Below are positions 8,254-16,099 of a DNA stretch of 64,000 bases, piece after piece. The position numbers and the translations under genes were made by a program. The DNA is from CAISIP01 sp031396205 (GTDB taxonomy: Bacteria > Pseudomonadota > Gammaproteobacteria > Burkholderiales > Burkholderiaceae_C). The stretch's first letter is position 1. The number at the start of each line of letters is the position of its first letter. Where the stretch lies: assembly GCA_031396205.1 (NCBI GenBank), contig JANNKH010000015.1:106281-170280 (forward strand), read 5' to 3'. The notes under the pieces were generated by a model. It did not search any database and was not told the DNA's origin. It saw only the letters and a program-made list of their open reading frames with translations.

Positions 8254-9690
8254 ATGTACAGCGACATTGCGCTGCCACCGGGTTACCAGCTGCAGGAGTA
8301 CCGGATCGAGTCCACGCTGGGAGTGGGGGGTTTCGGCCTGACCTATCTGGCGACCGATTCCAACTTGAACATGCAGGTGGCGATCAAGGAGTATTTGCCG
8401 GCGGAGCTCGCGTTGCGCGGCGAAGACCAGTCGATCCGCTCCAAGTCGAACCACACGCTGGAGAAATTCACCTGGGGTCGCAACCGCTTTCTCGATGAAT
8501 CGCGCACGCTGGCCTCGTTCCGGCATCCGAACATCGTGCGGGTGATGCGCTTCTTCCAGGCCAACCAGACCGCGTACATGGTGATGGAGTTCGTCGCCGG
8601 CCAGCCCCTCAACGAATGGATCAAGTCCCGACGCCCGGTGCAGCCGCACGATATCACGGCCATGGCGTTGGCGCTGCTTGGCGGCATCGAGGTGATCCAC
8701 CAATCCGGCTTCCTGCACCGCGACATCAAGCCGGGAAACATCTTCCTGCGCCAGGACGGCTCTCCGGTATTGCTCGATTTCGGATCAGCGCGCGCGTCTT
8801 CCATGGATACGGAGCGCACTGCCATCGTGTCCCCGGGTTATGCCCCGCTCGAGCAATACCATACGCACGGCAACCAGGGGCCCTGGAGCGACATTTACGC
8901 GCTCGGTGGCGTGCTCTACTGGATCGTGACCGGTCACAAACCGATGGAGGCAACGGCGCGAGTGCCGCACGACCCGATGCCACGGGCGGTGATCATCGGC
9001 GATGGCAACCGCTATCCGCGGGCCCTGCTGGAAGCGATCGACTGGTCGCTTGCTCCGTCCGAGCGCGCGCGACCTCAGTCGGCACAGGCGCTGCGCCTGG
9101 CACTTGAAGGCCTGCTTGACGGGAGCACGAAGCACAACCACTCGGTATTTGCCGGCCAGACTCAGATGCCCGACACCACGGTGGTGCATGCCCATCCGAG
9201 CAGCGCCGTCGTGTTCGATGCGGCCGTGCTCAAGGGCATCGCCGCGGACCTGGCGGCGCACCTGGGCCCCGTGGCCAGCATCGTCGTCAGATCAGCGGCC
9301 AAAAAGGCCGGCACGCTGCAGCAGTTGGTGGGCCATCTGGCCAATGACATTGCGAACGCCACGGCACGCGCCGATTTCGTCAAAAAACACGCGCCAAGCA
9401 CCGATCACTCCGGGCCGCCGTCGGCGGATCGCAGCCGCCCGACGCGCACCGACACGCTGCCCTCCGGGCTGTATCCGCCGCAGCCGGCATTTGATGCCGC
9501 CCTGCTCGCTCGCGCCGAGGCAGAGCTGGCACAACATATCGGGGCCGTGGCCAAGGCGATCGTGCGCCGTGCCGCGGCCAAGGCCCGCACCGATCACGAG
9601 TTGTACACCCTGCTTGCCAACGAGATCGACGACGCTGCGGGTCGAAAGTCGTTTCTCCGACGGGTCATGTCGGTCTCCGGGCGGGTCTGA
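8254..9690 (+). CDS. Ser/Thr protein kinase with duplicated C-terminal domain
   Basis: This 478-residue protein has a complete Hanks-type kinase domain at about residues 8-290. It has the glycine loop LGVGGFG (22-28), the ATP-binding Lys45 (VAIKEY), the catalytic loop HRDIKPGN (Asp157), the DFG motif at 175-177, and SPGYAPLEQY in the activation/APE region. There is no transmembrane segment. The C-terminal part holds two copies of a module of about 58 residues (about 322-378 and 414-472), each with the pattern LA.HLGPVA..VVR.AA.KA...L...LA..I.D...R..F. This module recurs in bacterial kinases and may bind partners; I cannot name a function. It is translated just after the heme-HAMP sensor and lies opposite the FHA-cyclase. 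Confidence 0.92.
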   Translation: MYSDIALPPGYQLQEYRIESTLGVGGFGLTYLATDSNLNMQVAIKEYLPAELALRGEDQSIRSKSNHTLEKFTWGRNRFLDESRTLASFRHPNIVRVMRFFQANQTAYMVMEFVAGQPLNEWIKSRRPVQPHDITAMALALLGGIEVIHQSGFLHRDIKPGNIFLRQDGSPVLLDFGSARASSMDTERTAIVSPGYAPLEQYHTHGNQGPWSDIYALGGVLYWIVTGHKPMEATARVPHDPMPRAVIIGDGNRYPRALLEAIDWSLAPSERARPQSAQALRLALEGLLDGSTKHNHSVFAGQTQMPDTTVVHAHPSSAVVFDAAVLKGIAADLAAHLGPVASIVVRSAAKKAGTLQQLVGHLANDIANATARADFVKKHAPSTDHSGPPSADRSRPTRTDTLPSGLYPPQPAFDAALLARAEAELAQHIGAVAKAIVRRAAAKARTDHELYTLLANEIDDAAGRKSFLRRVMSVSGRV

Positions 9691-9797
9691 ACACAGGCGT
9701 ATTGCCGCCGTTGTGCCCGGTTGACGCAATAGGTGCCGGGTTCGTGCATTGCTTCACCACCTTCACGGACCAGGAACGGGCCCGGCATGCACGGGCG

Positions 9798-9823
9798 CAG
9801 GACACACAGGACACGCAGGAATG
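9798..9823 (+). repeat. Nine-base tandem repeat CAGGACAC(A/G)
   Basis: In the 252-base gap between the kinase and pirin genes there are nearly three copies of a 9-base unit: CAGGACACA, CAGGACACG and then CAGGAATGG. The reading resembles short ACACGAAGGACACGAAGG-type intergenic repeats I recall from unrelated bacterial genomes, which also have nine-base spacing. The copies are short, so chance is possible. Confidence 0.4.
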
Positions 9824-9942
9824 GGAACGGCGCGAATGTTTCGGCAGGTTCCAGCGCAGTCCCTGCAGGCTTTTGACCGGGCCGCGGTCGCACGCCGCGA
9901 TTGGACGTAGACTCCTTGCCATTCCTGTTACGCTCCCGTTCC

Positions 9943-10998
9943 ATGTCCGCCATTTCGCCCATCATCAGCGCCCAGCCGCTCGGATTTCGCTGGAACACGA
10001 TCGATCCATTCCTGTTCTGCGTGCACCACGACGACCGGTATCCACGCGGAAACGCGGCGCTCGGGCCAGATGCGCCGCTGGACGGTCGCGACATCGGCCA
10101 AGATTTCGCAGGCAAGGACGGCTGGCGCATGTACCACGGCGTGTCCGTGCCGGGATTTCCCGCCCATCCACACCGGGGTTTCGAAACCGTCACGATCGTG
10201 CGCGAGGGGCTGATCGACCATTCAGACTCGCTGGGTGCGTCCGCCCGGTTTGGTGGCGGCGACGTGCAATGGCTGACGGCCGGGCGCGGCATCGTGCACG
10301 CCGAGATGTTTCCGCTGCTGCAGCGCGAGCGCGCAAACCGGCTGGAGCTGTTCCAGATCTGGCTCAACCTGCCGGCCAGCCACAAGATGGCCGAACCCCA
10401 TTTCAAGATGTTCTGGTCCGAGAATGTACCGCGCCACACCCTGCGCGACGCCGCCGGTGGCGCGACCACAGTGTCCTGTATTGCCGGCAACTTGCCAGGC
10501 GCGGATGGCATGGCGCCTCCCACGCCACCGCCTGACTCCTGGGCATCGCAGCCACAGGCCGATGTGGCCATCTGGACGATCGCGATGGCACCAGGTGCGC
10601 GCTGGACCTTGCCCGCAGCAGCCGGTCCCGCGACGCGCCGCTGCCTGTATTTCTTCGAGGGCGCCGGTCTGGCCCTTGGCGGTCAGATGTTGACCGAACA
10701 GGCTGGGCTCGAACTGCGCTGCGACCGCGACATCGAGTTGGTCAACGGGCAGCACAGCGCGCAAATGCTGGTGCTGCAGGGCAAGCCCATCGCCGAACCC
10801 GTGGCCCAGTACGGTCCGTTCGTGATGAACACCCAGGCCGAGATCTACCAGGCCTTCGCCGATTACCGGCAGACCCGCTTCGGCGGCTGGCCCTGGCCTG
10901 ACGATGCGCCGGTGCATGGCAAGGAGCCAAGGCGTTTTGCCACCCATCCCGACGGCAGCTGCGAACAGTTGCGCGTTCAATCCACCGCCCTGGAGTAA
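9943..10998 (+). CDS. Pirin family protein
   Basis: This 351-residue protein is a bicupin of the pirin family. The N-terminal cupin contains the conserved HPHRGFETVT stretch with metal-binding histidines, followed by RFGGGDVQWLTAGRGIVHAE, which supplies the remaining ligands. The segment LELFQIWLNLPASHKM matches the family core. It is longer than typical bacterial pirins (about 230-300 residues), with an extended C-terminal cupin region. Family members act as quercetin 2,3-dioxygenases or as regulators of partner enzymes, and neither role can be assigned here. The ATG at 9943 is preferred to an upstream TTG. The ABM gene starts 6 bases after its stop, so they are likely co-transcribed. Confidence 0.88.
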   Translation: MSAISPIISAQPLGFRWNTIDPFLFCVHHDDRYPRGNAALGPDAPLDGRDIGQDFAGKDGWRMYHGVSVPGFPAHPHRGFETVTIVREGLIDHSDSLGASARFGGGDVQWLTAGRGIVHAEMFPLLQRERANRLELFQIWLNLPASHKMAEPHFKMFWSENVPRHTLRDAAGGATTVSCIAGNLPGADGMAPPTPPPDSWASQPQADVAIWTIAMAPGARWTLPAAAGPATRRCLYFFEGAGLALGGQMLTEQAGLELRCDRDIELVNGQHSAQMLVLQGKPIAEPVAQYGPFVMNTQAEIYQAFADYRQTRFGGWPWPDDAPVHGKEPRRFATHPDGSCEQLRVQSTALE

Positions 10999-11004
10999 CA
11001 CTGC

Positions 11005-11307
11005 ATGATTCTGGAAGTTGCTGACATCCGCATCCACTCCGGCCAGAACGCCGCGTTCGAAGAAGCCATCGAACGCGGTCTGAAGACCGTCATCAGCCAG
11101 GCCAAGGGCTTTGCTGGTTTCACGGTTAACCGCGGCATCGAGAGCCCTCAGCGCTACATCCTGCAGATATTCTGGGATACGCTGCAAGACCATACCGTGG
11201 GCTTTCGCGAATCTGAACTTTTCACCCGATGGCGTGCCATCGTCGGCCCGTTTTTCGCCGGCCCACCGAGCGTGGAACATTTCGAGCTGGTAACCCGGTC
11301 TGATTGA
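11005..11307 (+). CDS. ABM-domain (antibiotic biosynthesis monooxygenase-like) protein
   Basis: This 100-residue protein has the dimeric alpha/beta-barrel pattern of the ABM family: a first strand with VADIRIHSGQNAAFEEAI, a middle GFAGFTVNRGIESPQRYILQI segment, and a closing HFELV strand. The family includes cofactor-free quinol monooxygenases and heme-degrading enzymes, as well as many proteins without a known substrate. A GGAG near the end of pirin serves as ribosome site, and the 6-base gap suggests translational coupling with pirin. Pirin plus ABM plus the FAH hydrolase downstream hints at oxidation and breakdown of an aromatic or quinone compound, but this is inference. Confidence 0.8.
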   Translation: MILEVADIRIHSGQNAAFEEAIERGLKTVISQAKGFAGFTVNRGIESPQRYILQIFWDTLQDHTVGFRESELFTRWRAIVGPFFAGPPSVEHFELVTRSD

Positions 11308-11382
11308 TCTTTTGTCCGTTCCGTCGACCTCCCGCATCTGACGCACCGCGCGTCGGACCCGACCATCCTTTGCGAGCATCCC

Positions 11383-12078
11383 ATGGCATTTGTTTTTCCC
11401 CCGGCAGCGCCGGTCAGCGTTCCCGTCATCGGCCAGCTGGGTCAGTTTCCGGTGCACCGCATCTATTGTGTCGGCCGCAACTATGTGGAGCACGCCAAGG
11501 AAATGGGCTTCACCGGGCGCGAGCCACCGTTCTTTTTCCTCAAGCCCGCCGATGCGCTGATCGTGGCCGCGCCGCAAGAGAGCGCTGTCATGCCCTATCC
11601 CAGCCTGACCAAAGACCTGCACCATGAAATCGAACTGGTGGTGGCCATTGGCAAGGGCGGCAGCAACATCCAGGCGGCAGATGCCCACAAGCACATTTTC
11701 GGGTATGCCGTTGGGCTGGACATGACCCGGCGCGACCTGCAAGGCGAGATGAAAAAGCAGGGCCGCCCCTGGTGTATCGGCAAGGCGTTCGACCATTCGG
11801 CGCCGATCGGGCCGATCACGCCGGCAGACCAGGCCGGTGACCTGACACAGGCGGGCATCCAGTTGCAGGTCAATGGCCAACCGCGCCAGGCCAGCAGCAT
11901 CGCCAAGCTGATCTGGAACATCGGTGAAATCATCGAACACCTGTCGGCGGCGTGGGCACTGCAACCCGGGGATCTGATCTACACCGGCACGCCAGAAGGT
12001 GTGGCAGCGGTCGTGTCCGGCGATACCCTGGTGGGCAACATCGACGGGCTGCAGGGCATCTCGGTCAGGATCTCCTAG
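11383..12078 (+). CDS. Fumarylacetoacetate hydrolase family protein
   Basis: This 231-residue protein matches the short FAH-family enzymes (acylpyruvase / YcgM-like). The family order is clear: CVGRNYVEHAKEMG near residues 26-40, FFLKPADALI, the metal-binding HHEIELVVAIGK (about 80-93), GYAVGLDMTRRDLQ, the KAFDHSAPIGP segment, and near the C-terminus the YTGTPEGVAAV loop. Family members hydrolyse the C-C bond of acylpyruvates or act as oxaloacetate decarboxylase or isomerase. The exact substrate cannot be read from sequence. It lies 75 bases after the ABM gene, probably in the same transcription unit, and ahead of a Nudix gene. Confidence 0.88.
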   Translation: MAFVFPPAAPVSVPVIGQLGQFPVHRIYCVGRNYVEHAKEMGFTGREPPFFFLKPADALIVAAPQESAVMPYPSLTKDLHHEIELVVAIGKGGSNIQAADAHKHIFGYAVGLDMTRRDLQGEMKKQGRPWCIGKAFDHSAPIGPITPADQAGDLTQAGIQLQVNGQPRQASSIAKLIWNIGEIIEHLSAAWALQPGDLIYTGTPEGVAAVVSGDTLVGNIDGLQGISVRIS

Positions 12079-12184
12079 CCACCGCTGCGGGTCGACCCGC
12101 ACCGGCACATTGCTGGCGCTGTCCGACAGCCCTGCCCATTGCCGGCAAGCGGCTGTGACTCGACCCCCTAACTACACTTGCCCG

Positions 12185-12730
12185 ATGTTGCATAGCCAGA
12201 TCAAGTACTGTCGAAACTGCGGTTCGGCCGTCGACCACCGGGTGCCCGACGACGGCGACACCCGCGAGCGCGCGGTATGCCCCGCATGCGCAACGATCCA
12301 CTACGAGAACCCGCTCAACGTTGTCGGCACCGTGCCGCATCTGGGAAACCGTGTGCTGCTGTGCAAGCGCAACATCGAGCCGCGCAAGGGCAAGTGGACG
12401 TTGCCGGCCGGCTTCATGGAACTCAACGAGACCACATCGCAGGGTGCAGCGCGTGAGACGGTCGAGGAATCCGGCGCTTTGTTCGAGATGGAGGGCCTGT
12501 TTTCAGTGTTGAACGTGGCACGGGTGGGCCAGGTCCACTTGTTCTACACCGCGCGCCTGCTGGCCGATCATTTCGACCCGGGCCATGAAACCATGGAGGC
12601 GCGGCTGTTCACCGAAACCGAGGTTCCCTGGGACGAAATCGCATTTCGCACCGTCAAGGAAACGCTGGAGCACTATTTCGCCGACCGGCGCAACGGCGCC
12701 ATGTCGATCCATGTGATCGACATCGTGTGA
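12185..12730 (+). CDS. Nudix hydrolase with N-terminal zinc ribbon
   Basis: This 181-residue protein has an N-terminal zinc ribbon (CRNCG ... CPAC, about residues 9-39) followed by a perfect Nudix box: Gly, five residues, Glu, seven residues, then RETVEESGA. The zinc ribbon and following IHYENPLNVVGTV match the NudC-like/ADP-ribose pyrophosphatase-like group common in proteobacteria, which cleaves nucleoside diphosphates linked to another moiety. The ATG at 12185 is chosen because it begins the zinc ribbon; upstream in-frame codons overlap the FAH gene. Confidence 0.88.
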   Translation: MLHSQIKYCRNCGSAVDHRVPDDGDTRERAVCPACATIHYENPLNVVGTVPHLGNRVLLCKRNIEPRKGKWTLPAGFMELNETTSQGAARETVEESGALFEMEGLFSVLNVARVGQVHLFYTARLLADHFDPGHETMEARLFTETEVPWDEIAFRTVKETLEHYFADRRNGAMSIHVIDIV

Positions 12731-12831
12731 ACCCGCAGCGCCACGCGATGGCGCGACAAACCCGACCGATCGGTGTATAAGCACTCTGAGGCGTCTGGTA
12801 TGCAGCGCAGTACGCCGAACAGGGGTACGAC

Positions 12832-13011
12832 ATGAAGCAGCAACAGAATTTCTGGGACGTCGACCTGGTCGCTTTGTTCCGGGTCTGGGTCGACGACATG
12901 GGCACATTCCTGCTGACGGCCCTGACCTTCGCCGGTCTGTCGCTGCCAGTGGTCATCCCGACGTTGATCCTGTGGTACCTGTCCTCGATCAACTTCAGCA
13001 TGGCGCCTTGA
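12832..13011 (+). CDS. Small membrane protein of unknown function (59 aa)
   Basis: A short frame of 59 residues starts MKQQQNFWDVDLVALFRVW and continues with a hydrophobic stretch of about 25 residues (FLLTALTFAGLSLPVVIPTLILWYL), then ends in SSINFSMAP. It would be a single-span inner-membrane protein. AGGGG lies 7 bases before the ATG, and a strong hairpin follows the stop, as expected for an independent small gene. I do not recognise a family. Against it, short frames arise often in GC-rich DNA, but the amino acid composition is that of a real membrane peptide. Confidence 0.6.
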   Translation: MKQQQNFWDVDLVALFRVWVDDMGTFLLTALTFAGLSLPVVIPTLILWYLSSINFSMAP

Positions 13012-13021
13012 CGCGATTGAA

Positions 13022-13046
13022 GGGCAAGGCGCCGGTTGCCTTGCCC
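13022..13046. terminator. Perfect 9-bp stem hairpin between convergent genes
   Basis: GGGCAAGGC and GCCTTGCCC form a perfect 9-base-pair stem with a 7-base loop. It sits between the stop of the small membrane protein and the stop of the convergent SafE-like gene. There is no T-run on either side, so it may be a Rho-assisted or bidirectional end signal rather than a classical intrinsic terminator. Confidence 0.5.
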
Positions 13047-13048
13047 GG

Positions 13049-13729
13049 TCATCCGGCCGTGGTGCACCATGGCGCAGTGTCATGGACCAGGCCCATCCAC
13101 ACCGCCCAGGACGAGCTAGTTGCCAAGGCCAGTCCCGCCAGCCGCACGCCCCATTGCCCGTTGCCAGCCGATCGCAGGCGCAGCAACAGCCAGGGACCGG
13201 CCATCATCGAGGCACTGGTTCCGGCTGCAAACAAGGCCATCACGATGGCGCCATCCAGCGGCCGCGCGCTCATTGCCGCGACCAGCAGTGCCGAATACAG
13301 CAGCCCGCACGGCAACAACGCCCAGAGGCTGCCAAGCAACAGCGGCGCCGCGCCAAAGCCCGTGCCGACCCAGGCGCGCGAGCGCATCCAGATGGCCTTG
13401 CCGGCCAACTCCAGCCACATCGGTTGCTGCGCCCGCCACACCAGCACCAGACCGAGCACGATGGCGGCCACATGGAACAGCGTCCATACCGGACGCATCG
13501 CCGCCGACTGGGTGGTCAGCCAGCCGACGCCCTGCATCGAGGCGGCCGCAAGCGCGCCCAACATGGCGTAACCCATGACCCGACCCAACTGAAAGGTCCA
13601 CATGGCGCGGTTGCCACGGGGCTGCGCCGCACGCCCGATGCCTGCGCATGCGGCGCCGCACATCGCCACACAATGCGGCCCGCCGACCAGGCCCATCACA
13701 AGCGCCGTCAAGGCCAGGGAGCTCTGCAT
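13049..13729 (-). CDS. TauE/SafE (UreH-like) family membrane protein
   Basis: This 226-residue protein has about six membrane segments and the N-terminal signature GLVGGPHCVAMCGAAC. The HC...MC motif looks able to bind copper or another soft metal. This UreH/DsbD-like branch of the 'sulfite exporter TauE/SafE' family is often found beside cbb3 oxidase genes, where a role in metal supply or oxidase assembly has been suggested but is not settled. The second half has LLPCGLLYSALLVAA, which repeats the GL...PC pattern, consistent with an internal duplication. The start lies 9 bases after the hemN stop, so it is probably the second gene of a hemN operon. Confidence 0.83.
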   Translation of the reverse strand: MQSSLALTALVMGLVGGPHCVAMCGAACAGIGRAAQPRGNRAMWTFQLGRVMGYAMLGALAAASMQGVGWLTTQSAAMRPVWTLFHVAAIVLGLVLVWRAQQPMWLELAGKAIWMRSRAWVGTGFGAAPLLLGSLWALLPCGLLYSALLVAAMSARPLDGAIVMALFAAGTSASMMAGPWLLLRLRSAGNGQWGVRLAGLALATSSSWAVWMGLVHDTAPWCTTAG

Positions 13730-13738
13730 CTGGCGCGC

Positions 13739-15136
13739 CTAAATGATGCGCGAGAACTGCGCGCGCGTGCGGTCGGTCTGCAGGTAGCGGTCGAACACTA
13801 TGGCCACTGCGCGGACAAAATACCATCCCACCGGTGTCACCTGAATGCCGGCATCGTCGAGCTGGACTAGCCCCTTGCCTTCAAGCCCGCGCAATTGCTC
13901 GAGTTCCTGCGCGAAGTAGGTCTTGAAGTCGATCAGGTAGGCCAGGTCGATCGACTCAAAAAGGCAATCACCCTGACACATCAGCCCCATGATGACGGCC
14001 CGGCGGATCAAGTCGTCGCGGTTCAGCGCGAGCCCGCGCACCACCGGAAACACTCCGCGATCGATGGCGTCACAGTATTCGGGCAGGGTCTTGGCATTCT
14101 GGCTGTAGGTCGCACCCAGGCGACCTATCGACGATACGCCCAGCGCAATCAGGTCATGGTCCGGCAGGGTACTGTAGCCCTGGAAATTGCGGTGCAGTCG
14201 GCCCTGCCGCTTGGCCACGGCCAGCGGATCGTCCGGCAGGGCAAAGTGGTCCATGCCCACATACACATAACCAGCGCCAATCAAGGCTGCCAAGGAGCGC
14301 GACAACATGCTGACCTTGGATGATGCATCCGGCAATTGCTCCGGATCAATGCGCCGCTGTGGCTTGAAGCGTTCGGGCAAATGGGCATAGGCATACAGGG
14401 CGATGCGATCGGGGCGCAGCAGCACGATCTGCTCCAGCGTCCGGTCGAACGATGCGGGCGACTGCAAAGGCAGGCCATAGATCAGATCGACATTGATCGA
14501 TCGAAAGCCCCTGTCGCGGGCCGCAGCCACGAGCGCAAATACATTCTTGGCGGGCTGTATGCGGTGAACGGCCTTTTGCACTGCCGGATCGAAATCCTGC
14601 ACTCCGAAACTCAACCTGTTGAAACCCATGTCGGCCAGGGCCTCGAGTCGGTCCGCGTCGACGGTGCGCGGATCGACCTCGATGGCATATTCCCCGTCGC
14701 GAGCGAGACTGAAATTGCGCCGCAGCATGTCCAACAATCCGCGCAGTTCATCGTCGCTCAGGAAGGTGGGTGTGCCCCCGCCCAGATGCAGCTGGGTCAC
14801 CTTTTGGCGCGTACCCAGGACGGCCGTATGCAGCTCCACCTCCCGCTCCAGATACCGCAGGTACGTTGCGGCCCGATCATGGTGGCGGGTGATGATCTTG
14901 TTGCAGGCGCAGTAATAGCACAGCGACTCGCAAAATGGAATGTGCACGTACAACGACAAGGGCAATGCCAGCGCCGACGCGCCGCGATGGCGCTGGACCA
15001 AGGCGCGCGCATACTCCTGCGCGCTGAAAGCCTCCACAAAGCGATCGGCGGTCGGGTACGATGTGTACCGAGGCCCGGAGATGTCAAACTTGCGAAGCAG
15101 TTCAGGCGATACGGGTTCCGTGGCAGCAATAGGCAT
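13739..15136 (-). CDS. hemN: Oxygen-independent coproporphyrinogen III dehydrogenase
   Basis: This radical SAM enzyme decarboxylates coproporphyrinogen III to protoporphyrinogen IX without oxygen, allowing heme synthesis under low oxygen. The 465-residue product has the HemN-type cluster motif CESLCYYC with Cys69, Cys73 and Cys76, the LGGGTPTFL motif, and the long C-terminal domain of true HemN (GLMCQGDCLFESIDL). The ATG at 15134-15136 gives the family length and begins MPIAATEPV. An FNR box and a -10-like CATATT are placed for a class II FNR-dependent promoter with +1 near 15153. It is divergent from fnr. Confidence 0.95.
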   Translation of the reverse strand: MPIAATEPVSPELLRKFDISGPRYTSYPTADRFVEAFSAQEYARALVQRHRGASALALPLSLYVHIPFCESLCYYCACNKIITRHHDRAATYLRYLEREVELHTAVLGTRQKVTQLHLGGGTPTFLSDDELRGLLDMLRRNFSLARDGEYAIEVDPRTVDADRLEALADMGFNRLSFGVQDFDPAVQKAVHRIQPAKNVFALVAAARDRGFRSINVDLIYGLPLQSPASFDRTLEQIVLLRPDRIALYAYAHLPERFKPQRRIDPEQLPDASSKVSMLSRSLAALIGAGYVYVGMDHFALPDDPLAVAKRQGRLHRNFQGYSTLPDHDLIALGVSSIGRLGATYSQNAKTLPEYCDAIDRGVFPVVRGLALNRDDLIRRAVIMGLMCQGDCLFESIDLAYLIDFKTYFAQELEQLRGLEGKGLVQLDDAGIQVTPVGWYFVRAVAIVFDRYLQTDRTRAQFSRII

Positions 15137-15187
15137 TTTTCTTCTCGTTGACGACTGCCAATATGCCCCAGACCGCCGGCGGCGAAC

Positions 15188-15201
15188 TTGACCTGCATCA
15201 A
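15188..15201. promoter_or_regulatory. FNR/Anr box between hemN and fnr
   Basis: TTGACCTGCATCAA matches the TTGAT-N4-ATCAA consensus with one change. Its centre (15194.5) is 41.5 bases from a predicted hemN start near 15153, where CATATT (15165-15160 on the minus strand) fits a -10 element. It lies about 56 bases before the fnr start codon, so it may also control fnr itself. Confidence 0.75.
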
Positions 15202-15250
15202 GTTCCGGGCGACTGTCCAGCGGCACAATTGATACATGTCAGGAGTCACC

Positions 15251-16027
15251 ATGTCACACAACGCAGCAGCCATTTCCGACTTGAGGTCTGTCACGCCGAT
15301 CATTCCACTCACCTCCAACTCCATCCGTGTCGCTTGCTCCAGTTGCAACCTGCGTGAGCTGTGCATGCCGATGGGGCTCAGCAATGAGGAACTGGACCGG
15401 GTCGACGATCTGGTTGCCAGCCGGCGCCGCGTCAAACGCGGAACCAGCCTGTTTTGCAATGGCGACAAGTTCACCAATTTGTATGCCATTCGCACCGGCT
15501 TTTTCAAGACCTGCATCACGTCCGAGGACGGGCGCGATCAGGTCACCGGTTTCCAGATGGCCGGCGAGGTCATGGGACTGGACGGCATCGTCAACGATCG
15601 CCACACCTGCGACGCCATTGCACTGGAGGACGCGGACGTGTGCCTGCTGCCCTTCGATCGCATCGAGGAGTTGTCAGCCGAGATCACCGGTTTGCAACGC
15701 CATGTGCACAAGATCATGAGCCGCGAGATCGTGCGCGAGCATGGCGTCATGCTGCTTTTGGGCAGTATGCGCGCCGAAGAACGCCTGGCCGCCTTCCTGC
15801 TCAATCTGGTGCAGCGCCTGCATGCGCGCGGATTCTCGCAATCCGAACTGGTGCTGCGCATGACGCGCGAGGAAATCGGCAGCTACCTGGGTTTGAAACT
15901 GGAAACCGTCAGCCGGACTTTCTCCAAGTTCGTCGAGGATGGTATCGTCGAGGTCAAACAGCGCCATGTTCGCATCGTCAATGCCAATGCCTTGAAACAA
16001 CTCGTCAATCCGCAGGTCTGCAGTTAG
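15251..16027 (+). CDS. fnr: FNR-type oxygen-sensing transcription regulator
   Basis: This 258-residue CRP/FNR-family regulator binds a [4Fe-4S] cluster that is lost in oxygen. The four expected ligands are Cys29, Cys32, Cys38 (CSSCNLRELC) and Cys120. The cyclic-nucleotide-like beta roll spans about residues 45-150. The C-terminal helix-turn-helix has TREEIGSYLGLKLETVSRTFSKF-like residues, with the E..SR triad that reads TTGAT half-sites. AGGAG at 15241-15245 decides for the ATG at 15251 over one at 15236. It is divergent from hemN with an FNR box between them, and likely drives the nearby cco genes. Confidence 0.93.
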   Translation: MSHNAAAISDLRSVTPIIPLTSNSIRVACSSCNLRELCMPMGLSNEELDRVDDLVASRRRVKRGTSLFCNGDKFTNLYAIRTGFFKTCITSEDGRDQVTGFQMAGEVMGLDGIVNDRHTCDAIALEDADVCLLPFDRIEELSAEITGLQRHVHKIMSREIVREHGVMLLLGSMRAEERLAAFLLNLVQRLHARGFSQSELVLRMTREEIGSYLGLKLETVSRTFSKFVEDGIVEVKQRHVRIVNANALKQLVNPQVCS

Positions 16028-16099
16028 TCAGGCCTGCCGTGTCGTAGCGGTCGCGAGCCGCTTCTCGATACCGGGGCCAACCGGTTTGCGCCTGCCCGG

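Noticed and set aside
10222..12108. Long minus-strand frame opposite pirin, ABM and FAH genes
   Set aside because: It covers three genes with clear family motifs on the plus strand; the minus frame has no motif.
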